From the NCBI RefSeq assembly GCF_014042165.1, contig NZ_JACDZE010000001.1, positions 890,595 to 954,594 on the forward strand: a stretch of DNA of 64,000 bases. The letters run 5' to 3'. This document shows, piece by piece, positions 1 to 9,330 of this stretch; the stretch's first letter is position 1; the number at the start of each line of letters is the position of its first letter. The DNA is from Moheibacter lacus. Its GTDB lineage: Bacteria > Bacteroidota > Bacteroidia > Flavobacteriales > Weeksellaceae. The notes under the pieces were generated by a model. The model saw only the letters and a list, made by a program, of their open reading frames with translations. It ran no database searches and was not told the origin of the DNA. The translations under genes and the position numbers were made by a program.

Positions 1-359
1 TTCTCGAAATCTTTTTCGGAAAAAGATTCGCCCATAAAATCTACGTCATAATAAAATCCATTTTCGATTGCCGGACCGATGGTCAATTTGGCATTTGGAT
101 AAAATTCCATGATCGCTTGCGCCAATAGGTGAGCAGACGAATGCCAAAATGCTTTTTTCCCTAAATCATCATTCCACGTCAACAACTGAACGGTAGCGTC
201 TTCGGTAATCGTGGTGGTGGTTTCCACCTGATTGCCGTTAACTACTGCGGATATGACATTTCGCGCCAATCCTTCGCTTATGCTCAGTGCAATATCCATC
301 GGCGTTACGCCGCTTTCATATTGCCTGATGCTCCCGTCCGGAAGTGTAATGTTGATCAT
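1..359 (-). CDS. thrS: Threonine--tRNA ligase, N-terminal part (cut by window edge)
   Basis: Cytoplasmic enzyme that charges tRNA-Thr. Only the first 119 codons are in the window; the rest lies beyond base 1. The visible part starts with a TGS domain ([10 protein letters not shown], roughly residues 1-60). It continues into the editing domain, where H73-x-x-x-H77 in an [11 protein letters not shown] motif gives two of the zinc/editing residues, followed by the [11 protein letters not shown] segment typical of ThrS. The ATG at 359 is the natural start because the TGS domain begins directly there. The gene is transcribed away from the CoA-transferase at 456, so the 96-bp gap between them carries divergent promoters. 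Family assignment is firm from motifs; the catalytic core cannot be seen here. Confidence 0.95.
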   Translation of the reverse strand, partial: MINITLPDGSIRQYESGVTPMDIALSISEGLARNVISAVVNGNQVETTTTITEDATVQLLTWNDDLGKKAFWHSSAHLLAQAIMEFYPNAKLTIGPAIENGFYYDVDFMGESFSEKDFE

Positions 360-439
360 TTTAATTAAATTTTTGAGGTGCAAATTTACGATTTTTGATG
401 AGATTGGTCATTTAATTTTAAGAACTAAATCTATCTTGG

Positions 440-447
440 TAAATTTG
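440..447 (+). promoter_or_regulatory. -7 element (TAAATTTG) of the CoA-transferase gene
   Basis: The octamer matches the Bacteroidota -7 consensus TAnnTTTG. Only 8 nt separate it from the ATG at 456, so the transcript probably has almost no leader. No clear -33 TTG is seen at the usual distance. Confidence 0.5.
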
Positions 448-455
448 GTAGCAAT

Positions 456-1733
456 ATGGAAAATCATCAATTCATTTCAGGAGAAGAAGCTGTAAATTTA
501 ATCAACAGCGGCGATCGGGTTTTTGTGCATGGAAGTGCGGCAACGCCTTTGTTTTTGTTGAATCTTTTATTGAAAAGAGCCGGAGAAATATCTGATGTGG
601 AAATCGTCTCCATCAGCATGTTTGGAGAAGTTGACTGGAAACAACCTGGGGTGACCGATAGTTTTTATTTGAATTCCCTTTTTGTTTCTTCTAACATCCG
701 CGAATGGGCCAATAGTTCGCGAGGTCGTTATGTTCCGATTTTCTTAAGTGAAATCCCTCTCTTATTTGAAAATGGGTATTTACCGTTGGATGTGGCGATT
801 GTTCAAGTTTCACCTCCTGACCAACATGGATATTGTAGTTTGGGAACTTCGGTTGATGCGGCTTGGTCGGCGGTTCGAACCGCCAAAAAAGTCATCGCGC
901 AAGTGAACCCAAAAATGCCGCGAACTCTGGGGGATTCTCCTATTCATAGTTCAAAATTTAGTGCGATGGTTTGGCACGAAACAGAACTTCCTTCGGTGGA
1001 CTATGGAAGCAAAATCAATGAAACAATTCAGAAAATTGGCGAAAACGTGGCAGGCTTGATCGAAGATGGTTCTACTTTACAGGCCGGAATCGGTGCGATT
1101 CCGGATGCGGTTTTGAATTGTTTAAAAAACCATAAAGACTTAGGCATTCATACTGAAATGTTTTCAGATGGTGTGATTCCGCTTATCGCGTCTGGAGTTG
1201 TCAACAATGAAAAAAAGAAAATTCTCAGAGGAAAAACGGTTACTTCTTTTGTTGCCGGAACACAGAAAGTCTATGATTTCGTTCATGACAATCCGAGTAT
1301 GTCCTTTATGAATGTTTCTTTGGTTAACGATTCCGGAACCATACGCCAAAACCCGAGAGTGGTGGCGATCAATAGTGCACTCGAAGTGGATCTGACAGGT
1401 CAGATTTGCTCGGACTCTATCGGAACCTATCAATATTCGGGAATCGGAGGTCAAATGGATTTTATGCGAGGAGCGGCTCTTTCTGCGGGAGGAAAACCCA
1501 TCATAGCGATTCCTTCTGTAACCAATAAAGGAATTTCCCGAATAACACCATTTCTAAAAGAAGGCGCGGGAGTTGTAACGACCAGAGGTCATGCGCATTA
1601 TATCGTAACGGAATACGGCGTTGTGAATTTATATGGCAAAAATCTGGAACAGCGTTCCAAATTGCTCATCGGCATCGCACATCCTGACCATAGAGAAGCA
1701 TTGGAAAAAGCGCATTTTGAAAGGTTTCAATAA
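456..1733 (+). CDS. Acetyl-CoA hydrolase/transferase family protein
   Basis: Cytoplasmic CoA-transferase of the acetyl-CoA hydrolase / 4-hydroxybutyrate CoA-transferase family, 425 residues, which is the usual length. These enzymes move CoA between short acyl groups, for example acetate with succinate or butyrate derivatives, through a glutamyl-CoA intermediate. The likely catalytic glutamate is E234 in the HTEMFSDG motif. The C-terminal half carries the glycine-rich ALSAGGKPIIAIPS stretch and the TRGHAHYIVTEYG segment common to the family. The ATG at 456 is supported by a promoter element just upstream. The gene stands alone, divergent from thrS and convergent with the phosphoesterase at 1799. 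The exact acyl substrate cannot be told from sequence. Confidence 0.88.
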   Translation: MENHQFISGEEAVNLINSGDRVFVHGSAATPLFLLNLLLKRAGEISDVEIVSISMFGEVDWKQPGVTDSFYLNSLFVSSNIREWANSSRGRYVPIFLSEIPLLFENGYLPLDVAIVQVSPPDQHGYCSLGTSVDAAWSAVRTAKKVIAQVNPKMPRTLGDSPIHSSKFSAMVWHETELPSVDYGSKINETIQKIGENVAGLIEDGSTLQAGIGAIPDAVLNCLKNHKDLGIHTEMFSDGVIPLIASGVVNNEKKKILRGKTVTSFVAGTQKVYDFVHDNPSMSFMNVSLVNDSGTIRQNPRVVAINSALEVDLTGQICSDSIGTYQYSGIGGQMDFMRGAALSAGGKPIIAIPSVTNKGISRITPFLKEGAGVVTTRGHAHYIVTEYGVVNLYGKNLEQRSKLLIGIAHPDHREALEKAHFERFQ

Positions 1734-1798
1734 GGTTTTAAAAAAAACGGCAGAATCTGAAAAGATGCTACCGCTTATTATAAAACATATGAGGCTTT

Positions 1799-3376
1799 CT
1801 ATTTTTTTGCTTCTATCCGATAGGTTTCTGTATCTGAAAAAGTTCGCCCAAACATATCGGTTATTTTGATTTCGATTTTATGGTTTCCGACACCCAATTT
1901 ATTGGAGATTTTGGCAGACCAAATATGAGAACTTTCCACCGGATTGGATGGTCTTCTTCCGGTCAATAAAGTTACGGACAAGTCCCATTTCTGAACGGCT
2001 GCATAATAGGAAGGATCTTCTGTTTTGACTTTAACCATCGGTTTCCATTCTCCATCATCAAATCTAATCTCTACTTTGTCATTTTCCGTTCCCATAAACA
2101 CGTTGGCAAATACCATTGCGGTATTCCAACCTTTATCGGCAACGACTTTTGGCGCATAGATTTCCATTTTATAGTCCAATGGTTTTCCAACTACTTTGTA
2201 ATCCAACTCATATTGGTTTCCTTTAATATTAAGAAAAGCATAGCCCACCGGCGTTCCGTCACGCATGGTCGAAACCGGCACTCCGTTTTCATTGAATTCT
2301 CCCGAATACCAATCTCCTGAAGTCGTCCCAACGTTATATTCATGTAAAGGTTTTGCGCCCTTCCAACCTTGGTCTTCTGTGTAAAATTGATTGGTTTGGA
2401 AGTGTGTATGCGCCGAAAGCAAGAGGATATTTGGATAATCTTTTAACAAATCAAATAATTGCTGACGACTTTCCGGATGGAAATGCTGTTCGTCTCCGAC
2501 AAATAATGGAATGTGAAATGAAATGACGATCAGCTTATCTTTATCGATGAATTTTAAATTATTCTGAACGAATTCAATTTGATCCGGTCGAAATCCACCC
2601 CAATAACCTTTTCCATCGCGAGGATCAGGATAAATGATGTCATCTAAGATCAAAAAGTGTGCTTCACCGTAATTAAAAGCATAATTGGCTGGCCCAAAAT
2701 TTAACTCAAATGTTTCATCTGAATAGAGATCTTCCTTGGCTTCATAATTCATGTCATGGTTACCGATGACGTTGTACCAGGGCAAACCCATTTCTTTCAT
2801 CACTTCTTTGTAAGGTGGATGATACGATAAATTGTCCCCGACCAAATCTCCTAAACTGATTCCGAGCAGCACACCATTTTTATTGTTTGCAGCTTCCGTT
2901 ACGATGGCTTTTCTGAAATATTCCAATTCTTCAAGCGAATAAGGTTGCGGATCTCCAAAAAGAAAGGCAGAGAAATCTTTGGACTCGTTTTGCGCGACCA
3001 TTCCAAAATCTACAGATTTGGGTAATTTCCCGGTTGGAGCAACGGCCTTGTACTTAAAATCGGCATCAGGAGATCCATTGGGTTTATGTGTCACATAAAA
3101 TTTCGGCAAATTGAATTCATCTATAGCAAATGCATAGCCGGAAGGTTTGATCACAAAAATTTGGTTGTCATCAGAAAGGGGAAGTTCATATTTTCCGTTT
3201 TCGTCGGTTTGTACCACTTGAATTCCATTGGAAACGGAAACTTTTGCCAATCCTTTTTCTTTTCTTTCTTTTTTACCGTTTTGGTTGGCATCTTCATAGA
3301 CAAATCCGCTCACTTTTTTTTGCGCAAAAGCCAAAGTACCGCAAAGCGTAAGGAGTATTAAAATTGATTTTTTCAT
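1799..3376 (-). CDS. Secreted calcineurin-like phosphoesterase with N- and C-terminal accessory domains
   Basis: Exported metallophosphoesterase, 525 residues from the chosen start. The signal peptide is MKKSILILLTLCGTLAFAQ; an upstream in-frame ATG at 3406 would bury it, so 3376 is preferred. Residues ~20-105 form a beta-rich N-terminal domain (MetallophosN type). The catalytic core has G141-D-P-Q, G176-D177, G205-N-H-D, H288 in SFHIPL and A322-H-T-H. A C-terminal domain follows. The first motif reads D-P-Q instead of the usual D-x-H, a subfamily variant I believe is common in Bacteroidota. It lies downstream of susC-susD on the same strand and is the only enzyme there, so it probably cleaves phosphoesters whose products SusCD imports. 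The substrate is unknown. Confidence 0.88.
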   Translation of the reverse strand: MKKSILILLTLCGTLAFAQKKVSGFVYEDANQNGKKERKEKGLAKVSVSNGIQVVQTDENGKYELPLSDDNQIFVIKPSGYAFAIDEFNLPKFYVTHKPNGSPDADFKYKAVAPTGKLPKSVDFGMVAQNESKDFSAFLFGDPQPYSLEELEYFRKAIVTEAANNKNGVLLGISLGDLVGDNLSYHPPYKEVMKEMGLPWYNVIGNHDMNYEAKEDLYSDETFELNFGPANYAFNYGEAHFLILDDIIYPDPRDGKGYWGGFRPDQIEFVQNNLKFIDKDKLIVISFHIPLFVGDEQHFHPESRQQLFDLLKDYPNILLLSAHTHFQTNQFYTEDQGWKGAKPLHEYNVGTTSGDWYSGEFNENGVPVSTMRDGTPVGYAFLNIKGNQYELDYKVVGKPLDYKMEIYAPKVVADKGWNTAMVFANVFMGTENDKVEIRFDDGEWKPMVKVKTEDPSYYAAVQKWDLSVTLLTGRRPSNPVESSHIWSAKISNKLGVGNHKIEIKITDMFGRTFSDTETYRIEAKK

Positions 3377-3418
3377 GTGTTTATTTTTTATTTTTTCTAT
3401 TGTCACATGTAACCTTAG

Positions 3419-3467
3419 ATGATTAAAATAATCATTAAGACGTGTGTTTAAAGATTATTTTAATCAT
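3419..3467. repeat. 15-bp AT-only inverted repeat between susD and the phosphoesterase gene
   Basis: Positions 3419-3433 (ATGATTAAAATAATC) and 3453-3467 are exact reverse complements, 19 nt apart. The left arm is itself part of a shorter hairpin. There is no GC-rich stem or U-tract, so it is not a standard terminator. It could be an operator, an RNA-processing stem or an attenuating hairpin that sets phosphoesterase expression relative to susCD. Confidence 0.55.
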
Positions 3468-3504
3468 GTCGGTTTCATTTTTAAAATTGAATTTTTTAAG
3501 GTGA

Positions 3505-4938
3505 TTAATTCACGTCCCACCAAACTTTTGCGTTGATGGTGTTTCCGCCCATTTCCTGAACTGCTTGGTCGTAATTTTCTGAATTATAAATATTTGGAGA
3601 ATCCGGATAAAGCATACGGGATGGCATAACACCGTTATTTTCCATGGAATTGGTAACCGGTAGAATTGGAAATCCGGTTCTTCTGTATTCAGACCATTGC
3701 TGATAATCCGTAAAAAAGAGCGACAAATACTTTTGTAGCATAATTCTTTCCAACGAACCATCATAAGCAGCAAAGGAATTATCGAAATAGGTTTCGTCAA
3801 AATTTTGATTTGTCCAAAATTCAATTGATGACTTAACGCCTTCTTTATAATGACCTTCTGCATCGTTAAAATGTCCTTTTAGTGCTGCTTCTGCTTTGAT
3901 GAATTGGAGTTCGGAATACGACATCAAAATAATCGGCATAGGCGCGATGATGAGTGGTTGTTTTAAACCGGACGGTGTATATGGAAAATCAGAGCCTGCG
4001 TTGTCAAATCCGGCAGGAATACCCAAATATCCAATTGTATTTCCCTCTAAATCTTTTGCTTCGTTTGCAAATATGGGCAATCTCGGATCTTCTAATTCAT
4101 TAAGTTGATCGATAAAAAATGATGCATAAGTGCGCGCATTGCTAAAATCCTGTTCTCTTGGCCAAGGAGACAAATTGGGTGTTACACCGGTTACGGTTAG
4201 AACTGCAGCATCTGAATTGTCTTCAAAAACTGGATAAACTGTGGGGTTATGAAGCATCGTTTCAATTTGCTGCCAAGCATCAGGTTGACGATCAGACACT
4301 CTAAGCAACAACCTCAAACGAAGAGAGTTGGTAAATTTTTTCCATTTGACCAAATCATTTTGGTACAGCAAATCGCTTGCATACAAAAGGGATTCTTCTA
4401 GGTTGTACAAATGATTGGCTTGTTCCAAATCATTTAAAATCTGAGTATAAATGTCTTGTTGTTTGTCAAATTTCGGAGTAAAATTCCCTTGTTCGGCCTG
4501 AAAAGCCTCTGAGAAAGGTACACTTCCAAACATATCGGTCAGATTGGAAACGATCATGGCGCGAAGCGTTAAATTGATTGCGGTATAGTTTTCATCTTCC
4601 AATTCAAAAGATTTGTTGAGCATCTCATTTACATTCCCCAGCGCATCATAGGCTGCATTCCATACCGAGCTTCCTGTTCCTACAGTAATGTGGTACCGAT
4701 GAACATCTCCAGTAATAGAAGGATAAGGAAAATGTACCTGCATGAGTTGACTGGTGATGTCATAATTCTTTCTTGCATTGTTTGAAGCGATGTTATAAAT
4801 CACCGGATTGAGCATGGAAGAAGGATTGATTTCAGAGACCTCATTTGGGTTGGTGTTGATGTCTTCAAACCCCTCTGTACAGGACACGACATTAGCCGAT
4901 AAGAACGTGATTATTAATAATTTAACTATATTTTTCAT
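3505..4938 (-). CDS. SusD/RagB-type nutrient-binding outer-membrane lipoprotein
   Basis: Surface lipoprotein that captures a nutrient and hands it to the TonB-dependent channel encoded just upstream. The start at 4938 gives MKNIVKLLIITFLSANVVSC, a lipoprotein signal with Cys20 as lipid-attachment site; an in-frame upstream start at 5034 overlaps susC and is rejected. The mature N-terminus TEGFEDINTNPN and the internal helical repeats match the SusD-like family that includes RagB. Length, 477 residues, is typical. It follows susC by 10 bp and is surely cotranscribed. The ligand is unknown; no glycoside hydrolase is nearby, so a sugar is not implied. Confidence 0.9.
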   Translation of the reverse strand: MKNIVKLLIITFLSANVVSCTEGFEDINTNPNEVSEINPSSMLNPVIYNIASNNARKNYDITSQLMQVHFPYPSITGDVHRYHITVGTGSSVWNAAYDALGNVNEMLNKSFELEDENYTAINLTLRAMIVSNLTDMFGSVPFSEAFQAEQGNFTPKFDKQQDIYTQILNDLEQANHLYNLEESLLYASDLLYQNDLVKWKKFTNSLRLRLLLRVSDRQPDAWQQIETMLHNPTVYPVFEDNSDAAVLTVTGVTPNLSPWPREQDFSNARTYASFFIDQLNELEDPRLPIFANEAKDLEGNTIGYLGIPAGFDNAGSDFPYTPSGLKQPLIIAPMPIILMSYSELQFIKAEAALKGHFNDAEGHYKEGVKSSIEFWTNQNFDETYFDNSFAAYDGSLERIMLQKYLSLFFTDYQQWSEYRRTGFPILPVTNSMENNGVMPSRMLYPDSPNIYNSENYDQAVQEMGGNTINAKVWWDVN

Positions 4939-4948
4939 TTTAATTGAA

Positions 4949-7900
4949 TTAAAGTTTAACATTGATACTAAATCCATAGGAAGCCGTAGAAGGCATTTGT
5001 CCCATTTCAACTCCGGGAACTTGTACGGCACCATTTAATGCTGCAGTTTCCGGATCATAAAGTGGAAAATCTGAAATGGTCAATAAATCTCTTCCAAAAA
5101 CGGTAAAAGAAAGTCCTTGCAGTCCAGATTTTGCATATAAACGTTTGGGCACATCATAAGATAGACTTACTTCTCTGAGTTTGATATAAGAAGCGTCAAA
5201 AGAATTGGACTCTACGTTGGCACGTCGATAATATTTGGCATAATAGTTTGCAATTGTGGTTTGCTCAGTATTGGGCGAATAAGAGCCATCTTCGTTTAAA
5301 ACCACGCCTTCTCCTATGATAAATCCATCTTCTCGCCCCATCAAAGTTCCTTTTAATTTACCTTGTTCCATCATTTTATGATAGGATTGCGAATAAACGA
5401 TTCCGCCATATTGCGCATCAAAATTGAAACTAAACCTCAGGTTTTTATAAGTAAAAGTATTGGTCAGACCTGCACGCCAATCAGGTGATGCATCACCAAT
5501 TAACTCTATGTCTTCCGGATAGGCAGGAATTCCATCTTTATAAACGATATTTCCTTCCGGGTCCCTTACAAAACCATATCCATACAGCGCCGTAACAGAA
5601 CCTCCAACTTTTGCAATCATGCTTACCGTTCCTGCCGTTGCAATCACCTGTTCTTCACCTGCTTCTGCTGGTAAAGAAAGTACTTCACTTTCATTTTTGG
5701 ACCAAGTACCACTGATTTCCCATTTAAAATCATTCGTTCTGATCGGTGTACCTGTTAATAGAATCTCTAAACCTCGGTTACGAACTTCTCCTGCATTGGT
5801 GTAATAATAACTGTACCCAGAAGTAATGTCCACCGGAATTGGTATAATCTGATTTCGGGTGTCTGTTTGATAAACCGTCAAATCTAGTCCAAAACGGTTT
5901 TTAAACATTCTCAATTCAAACCCTGTTTCCCAGTTGGTTGAAATTTCAGGTTTCAAATTTCCGTTGTATAAATAATTATCCATAGAAGCTGAACTTGCAA
6001 AATCACTATTTGAATAATATTTACTTGTTTGATAAGGATCTGTATCGCTTCCAACTTGAGCAAAAGACAATCTGTATTTTAACATATCAATGGATGAGCC
6101 CATCTTAAAAATATCATCCAATATAAAACTGGAAACAACCGAAGGATAGAAATAGGAATTGTGATGACTAGGCAAAGTGCTCGACCAATCGTTTCGTCCT
6201 GTTAAATCCAAAAATATTTGGTTTCGAAACGCAAAAGAGAACATACCATAGAAACTGTTGATCTTTTTGTTTCGGTCTCGGGTATTGGCCAGTGGCGTGT
6301 TGACACCATTTGAAAGCATATAAACATAGGGCACAACCAATGCGTCTACCGAAGCCTCCAGAAGGTTGTATTTGTAGTCCATGCTATTTCCACCGATATG
6401 TCCGTCGAATGTAAAATCTTCTCCCCATTTATCTTTGTATGACAATAAGAAATCTAAATTGGTTTCATATTTATTGATGTCTTGTCTTTTGTAATATCCA
6501 TTTGGGGAACGATTCAAATCAAAAGGACGCTTCTGTTCTGTTTTCTGAGTATAATTATTGATCGCCGCTCTTACCATCAAATTAAATTTGGAAGAAAGAT
6601 TGAAATCAAATTTCATATTACCCATGATCCTGTTGTTACGCATCGGGTTAACAGCCTCATAAGCAATCACATAAGGATTGTCGATGTAGGAACTAAATGG
6701 TTGGATCTGGCTATAGCCTTCTTCTCCTGCATACCATCTCGGTTTGTACCAGTTTAGGTCAACGTTTGGATTTTGAAAAATCATAAAATAAGCAATTGAG
6801 CCATTGTTATAACCAGTTCCCGGAAGGTTGTCACTTTTCTTCATGGTATAATTCACCACAGATGATACTTTTATCCATTTCGAAATCTGATAGTTGGCGT
6901 TCAATGAGGTTGCATAACTATTGAAACCGGTATTGGGCATGATCCATTCGTTTTGGATATTACCTATCGATGCACGGTAATTTCCTTTTTCGTCACCACC
7001 AGAAATGGAAACTTCGTTTCTAAAGGTCGTTCCGGTTCTCCAAAATGATTTTCTATTGTCATCATACCCTCTCCAGAGCTGTCTTTCCGAGCTTTGACCC
7101 TGTAATGTTGGATCGTATTGAAAAAAGTACTGTCCGTCAAACTTAGGGCCAAAAGCACTACTTGTCCCGCTAGTTCCAGGACCATCTTCAGACGCACCAT
7201 AAGAATAATAAGGATTTCCCTCATCATCAAAATAATTTCCGGTTCCTTGACCATATTCATATTGATAATCAGGCCATCTGTTCACCACATCGATCATGGT
7301 ACTTGATTTGAATTCGATGCCGATTTTTTGGTTTTTCTTTCCCGATTTTGTAGTGATGATGACCACTCCATTTCCAGCTCTGGAGCCATAAAGAGCTGCA
7401 GCAGCCGCTCCTTTTAGAACCGTCACCGTTTCTATATCGTCCTGATTGATATCCGCAATTGAATTTCCAAAATCAATCGGAGAATCATTTCCCATATAAG
7501 CTGTTTCATTTCCGGATGAAGTCATCTCAGTGGTCATGGGAACGCCGTCAATGACGATCAAAGCTCCTTGATTTGCCAATTTTAATGAGTTGCTTCCTCT
7601 TAATTTGATAACCTGTGAGTTGATAGGTCCAGATCCCGAAGAAACTATATTCAAACCGGCTACTTTTCCTTTCAATCCGCTGGACCAGTTGTTGGACTCA
7701 GCAGTTGATAATTCTTCCGCATTTATCGTTTGTTGGGCATAACCCAATTTTTTCTCTTCTCGCTTGATTCCCAAAGCGGTTACCACGACTCCTTCCAATT
7801 CCGTTATCGGATTCATGCGGACCATGATGGAGTTGTTTTCTCCTTCATTTACATCAAAACCGTCGATGTAATAAGGCTCAAAATTGGGTTTGTCAAAAGT

Positions 7901-8158
7901 TAGATTGTATTCTACTCCCGAATTTAACCCACTGATGGAGAAATTTCCATTTGTATCCGTCATCACAAACTGGCTGTCAGACAAGTCTTCTGCAGAAGTT
8001 GCATCTACCATCACTCCTTCCAAAGGTTTTCCATCTAAATCCTTAACAGATCCTTTTACGATCCCACTGGCTTGCTGGGCGTGAAGCATCGCATTGAAGC
8101 AACATAAAAACAGTAAGGACACAAAAATTTTCATACTCAATTTGTTTTTCATTTCCAT
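4949..8158 (-). CDS. SusC/RagA-family TonB-dependent outer-membrane transporter
   Basis: Outer-membrane beta-barrel that takes up nutrients using TonB energy, working with the SusD-like lipoprotein. The start at 8158 (8152 is equally possible) gives a signal peptide ending at FNAMLHAQ. Then come a carboxypeptidase-like regulatory domain (SGIVKGSVKDLDGKPLEGV), a TonB-box-like EGVVVTALGIKREEK segment, and the plug domain with GLKGKVAGLNI, LRGSNSLKLANQ, IVIDGVPM and the SusC signature ALYGSRAGNGVVIITTKSG. The rest is barrel and ends SINVKL. About 1,070 residues, normal for SusC. The ECF sigma factor and FecR anti-sigma factor upstream point to ligand-induced transcription, although no extra N-terminal STN signalling domain is evident. 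Confidence 0.93.
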   Translation of the reverse strand: MEMKNKLSMKIFVSLLFLCCFNAMLHAQQASGIVKGSVKDLDGKPLEGVMVDATSAEDLSDSQFVMTDTNGNFSISGLNSGVEYNLTFDKPNFEPYYIDGFDVNEGENNSIMVRMNPITELEGVVVTALGIKREEKKLGYAQQTINAEELSTAESNNWSSGLKGKVAGLNIVSSGSGPINSQVIKLRGSNSLKLANQGALIVIDGVPMTTEMTSSGNETAYMGNDSPIDFGNSIADINQDDIETVTVLKGAAAAALYGSRAGNGVVIITTKSGKKNQKIGIEFKSSTMIDVVNRWPDYQYEYGQGTGNYFDDEGNPYYSYGASEDGPGTSGTSSAFGPKFDGQYFFQYDPTLQGQSSERQLWRGYDDNRKSFWRTGTTFRNEVSISGGDEKGNYRASIGNIQNEWIMPNTGFNSYATSLNANYQISKWIKVSSVVNYTMKKSDNLPGTGYNNGSIAYFMIFQNPNVDLNWYKPRWYAGEEGYSQIQPFSSYIDNPYVIAYEAVNPMRNNRIMGNMKFDFNLSSKFNLMVRAAINNYTQKTEQKRPFDLNRSPNGYYKRQDINKYETNLDFLLSYKDKWGEDFTFDGHIGGNSMDYKYNLLEASVDALVVPYVYMLSNGVNTPLANTRDRNKKINSFYGMFSFAFRNQIFLDLTGRNDWSSTLPSHHNSYFYPSVVSSFILDDIFKMGSSIDMLKYRLSFAQVGSDTDPYQTSKYYSNSDFASSASMDNYLYNGNLKPEISTNWETGFELRMFKNRFGLDLTVYQTDTRNQIIPIPVDITSGYSYYYTNAGEVRNRGLEILLTGTPIRTNDFKWEISGTWSKNESEVLSLPAEAGEEQVIATAGTVSMIAKVGGSVTALYGYGFVRDPEGNIVYKDGIPAYPEDIELIGDASPDWRAGLTNTFTYKNLRFSFNFDAQYGGIVYSQSYHKMMEQGKLKGTLMGREDGFIIGEGVVLNEDGSYSPNTEQTTIANYYAKYYRRANVESNSFDASYIKLREVSLSYDVPKRLYAKSGLQGLSFTVFGRDLLTISDFPLYDPETAALNGAVQVPGVEMGQMPSTASYGFSINVKL

Positions 8159-8230
8159 AATTTTAGTCATAGCTCTGGCTGAATCAAATATCAACCATTT
8201 GATTTTTAGCCTTTTATATTTAATTTTGAA

Positions 8231-9256
8231 TTATTTTTCGATTAGAATCTCATTCGCTTTTTCCGTAAACTTCAGTTCATTTAATTCGCACAAGGTTTGG
8301 ATAGAATGGTTCAGTTCGTCTTGTATATATAGATCACCTGTAAATGTCAACCCTTCTAATTCGTCAGCATTGTAGGTTATTTTTTTCTTGTAAATTTTAC
8401 TCAGTTGACGCAAAACCTCACTCAGATTCTCCTTTTTGAATTTTAAGATTTCAACGCCTTTTTCTATTTCCATCGCAGAAGTTTCATACGTTGATTGCAC
8501 TTTGGCCGACTTTTGAGGTTGGAAATGTCTTTGTCGATCGGAAATTTCATCGATGATCAATTTTTCACCCGGACTCAAATAAATAGCGGAAAATCGGGAC
8601 TTGCTCTTGTCGGAAGAATTTACCACGATTTTTCCTTCAATTAATTGAATTTGAATAGTATCAGAACGACCATCAACCGTAAAAGCCGTTCCCAAAGCTG
8701 TTGTATAATAATCCTTTGACTCCACAACAAAAGGCAATTCCGGGTTTTTGGCCACTTTAAAATATCCTTTTCCTATGAGTTTTACATTTCGGTTTTGATT
8801 TCCATAGCCGAGATCATATTTGATTTTTGAATTGGGAAACAATTTGACCTTCGAACCATCTTCCATTTCGAAAAACATCATCTTATCTTGGTGTGGATTT
8901 TCGATAACGGTCAGCTGGGTTTCGGAAATTTCGGGAAGGTTTGAATTTGAATTTTGAAGCGCAACAAAACCTATTGTAAAAATAACCAAAACCGCCGCCG
9001 CTATTTTGTATAGAAATCTATGTTTCCGGATTTTTTCCTTTTTCTTTTGCTCCGAAATCTTTTGGTGCAATTCTTTTAAAATAATTTTGAATTTCTCTTC
9101 TTTTGAAGAATTCGAAGAAGAATAAGCATTTAATTCAAATTCACTTTTTAACTTTTGAAAATGCCGTACCTCTCTTTTTTCTAAGAGTTGGAGCAATCTC
9201 TTTTTTTCCTCTTCAGTCGATGTTCCTTCCCAGTATTTTTTAAGTAGTTCTTCCAT
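8231..9256 (-). CDS. FecR-family anti-sigma factor
   Basis: Inner-membrane regulator that holds the ECF sigma factor encoded upstream until the cognate outer-membrane transporter signals ligand. Residues 1-80 are cytoplasmic and charged, residues ~82-101 form one transmembrane helix, and the periplasmic part carries a FecR domain (FEMEDGSKVKLFPNSKIKY, then VKLIGKGYFKVAKNPELPFVVES). A C-terminal DUF4974-like region (FKKENLSEVLRQLSKIYKKKI) resembles the STN fold. 341 residues, typical. It sits between the sigma factor and susC in the same orientation, with a 74-bp gap to the sigma gene. Confidence 0.92.
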   Translation of the reverse strand: MEELLKKYWEGTSTEEEKKRLLQLLEKREVRHFQKLKSEFELNAYSSSNSSKEEKFKIILKELHQKISEQKKKEKIRKHRFLYKIAAAVLVIFTIGFVALQNSNSNLPEISETQLTVIENPHQDKMMFFEMEDGSKVKLFPNSKIKYDLGYGNQNRNVKLIGKGYFKVAKNPELPFVVESKDYYTTALGTAFTVDGRSDTIQIQLIEGKIVVNSSDKSKSRFSAIYLSPGEKLIIDEISDRQRHFQPQKSAKVQSTYETSAMEIEKGVEILKFKKENLSEVLRQLSKIYKKKITYNADELEGLTFTGDLYIQDELNHSIQTLCELNELKFTEKANEILIEK

Positions 9257-9330
9257 AGCTTACATACTTAAAAACGTGGCGAAGTAGATTTGGGGGTGGA
9301 TTTTAAGATTAACAAAACGTAACCAAATGC

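Noticed and set aside
232-495. Open frame on the plus strand across the thrS start and the promoter gap
   Set aside because: It is antisense to thrS, runs into the CoA-transferase gene and has no conserved motif.
1734-1798. Terminator between the CoA-transferase and phosphoesterase genes
   Set aside because: The gap is A-rich at the start but no stem with a following T-tract could be drawn.
3510-3863. 117-codon minus-strand frame inside susD
   Set aside because: It overlaps the SusD coding sequence in another frame; the SusD frame has the lipobox and family motifs.
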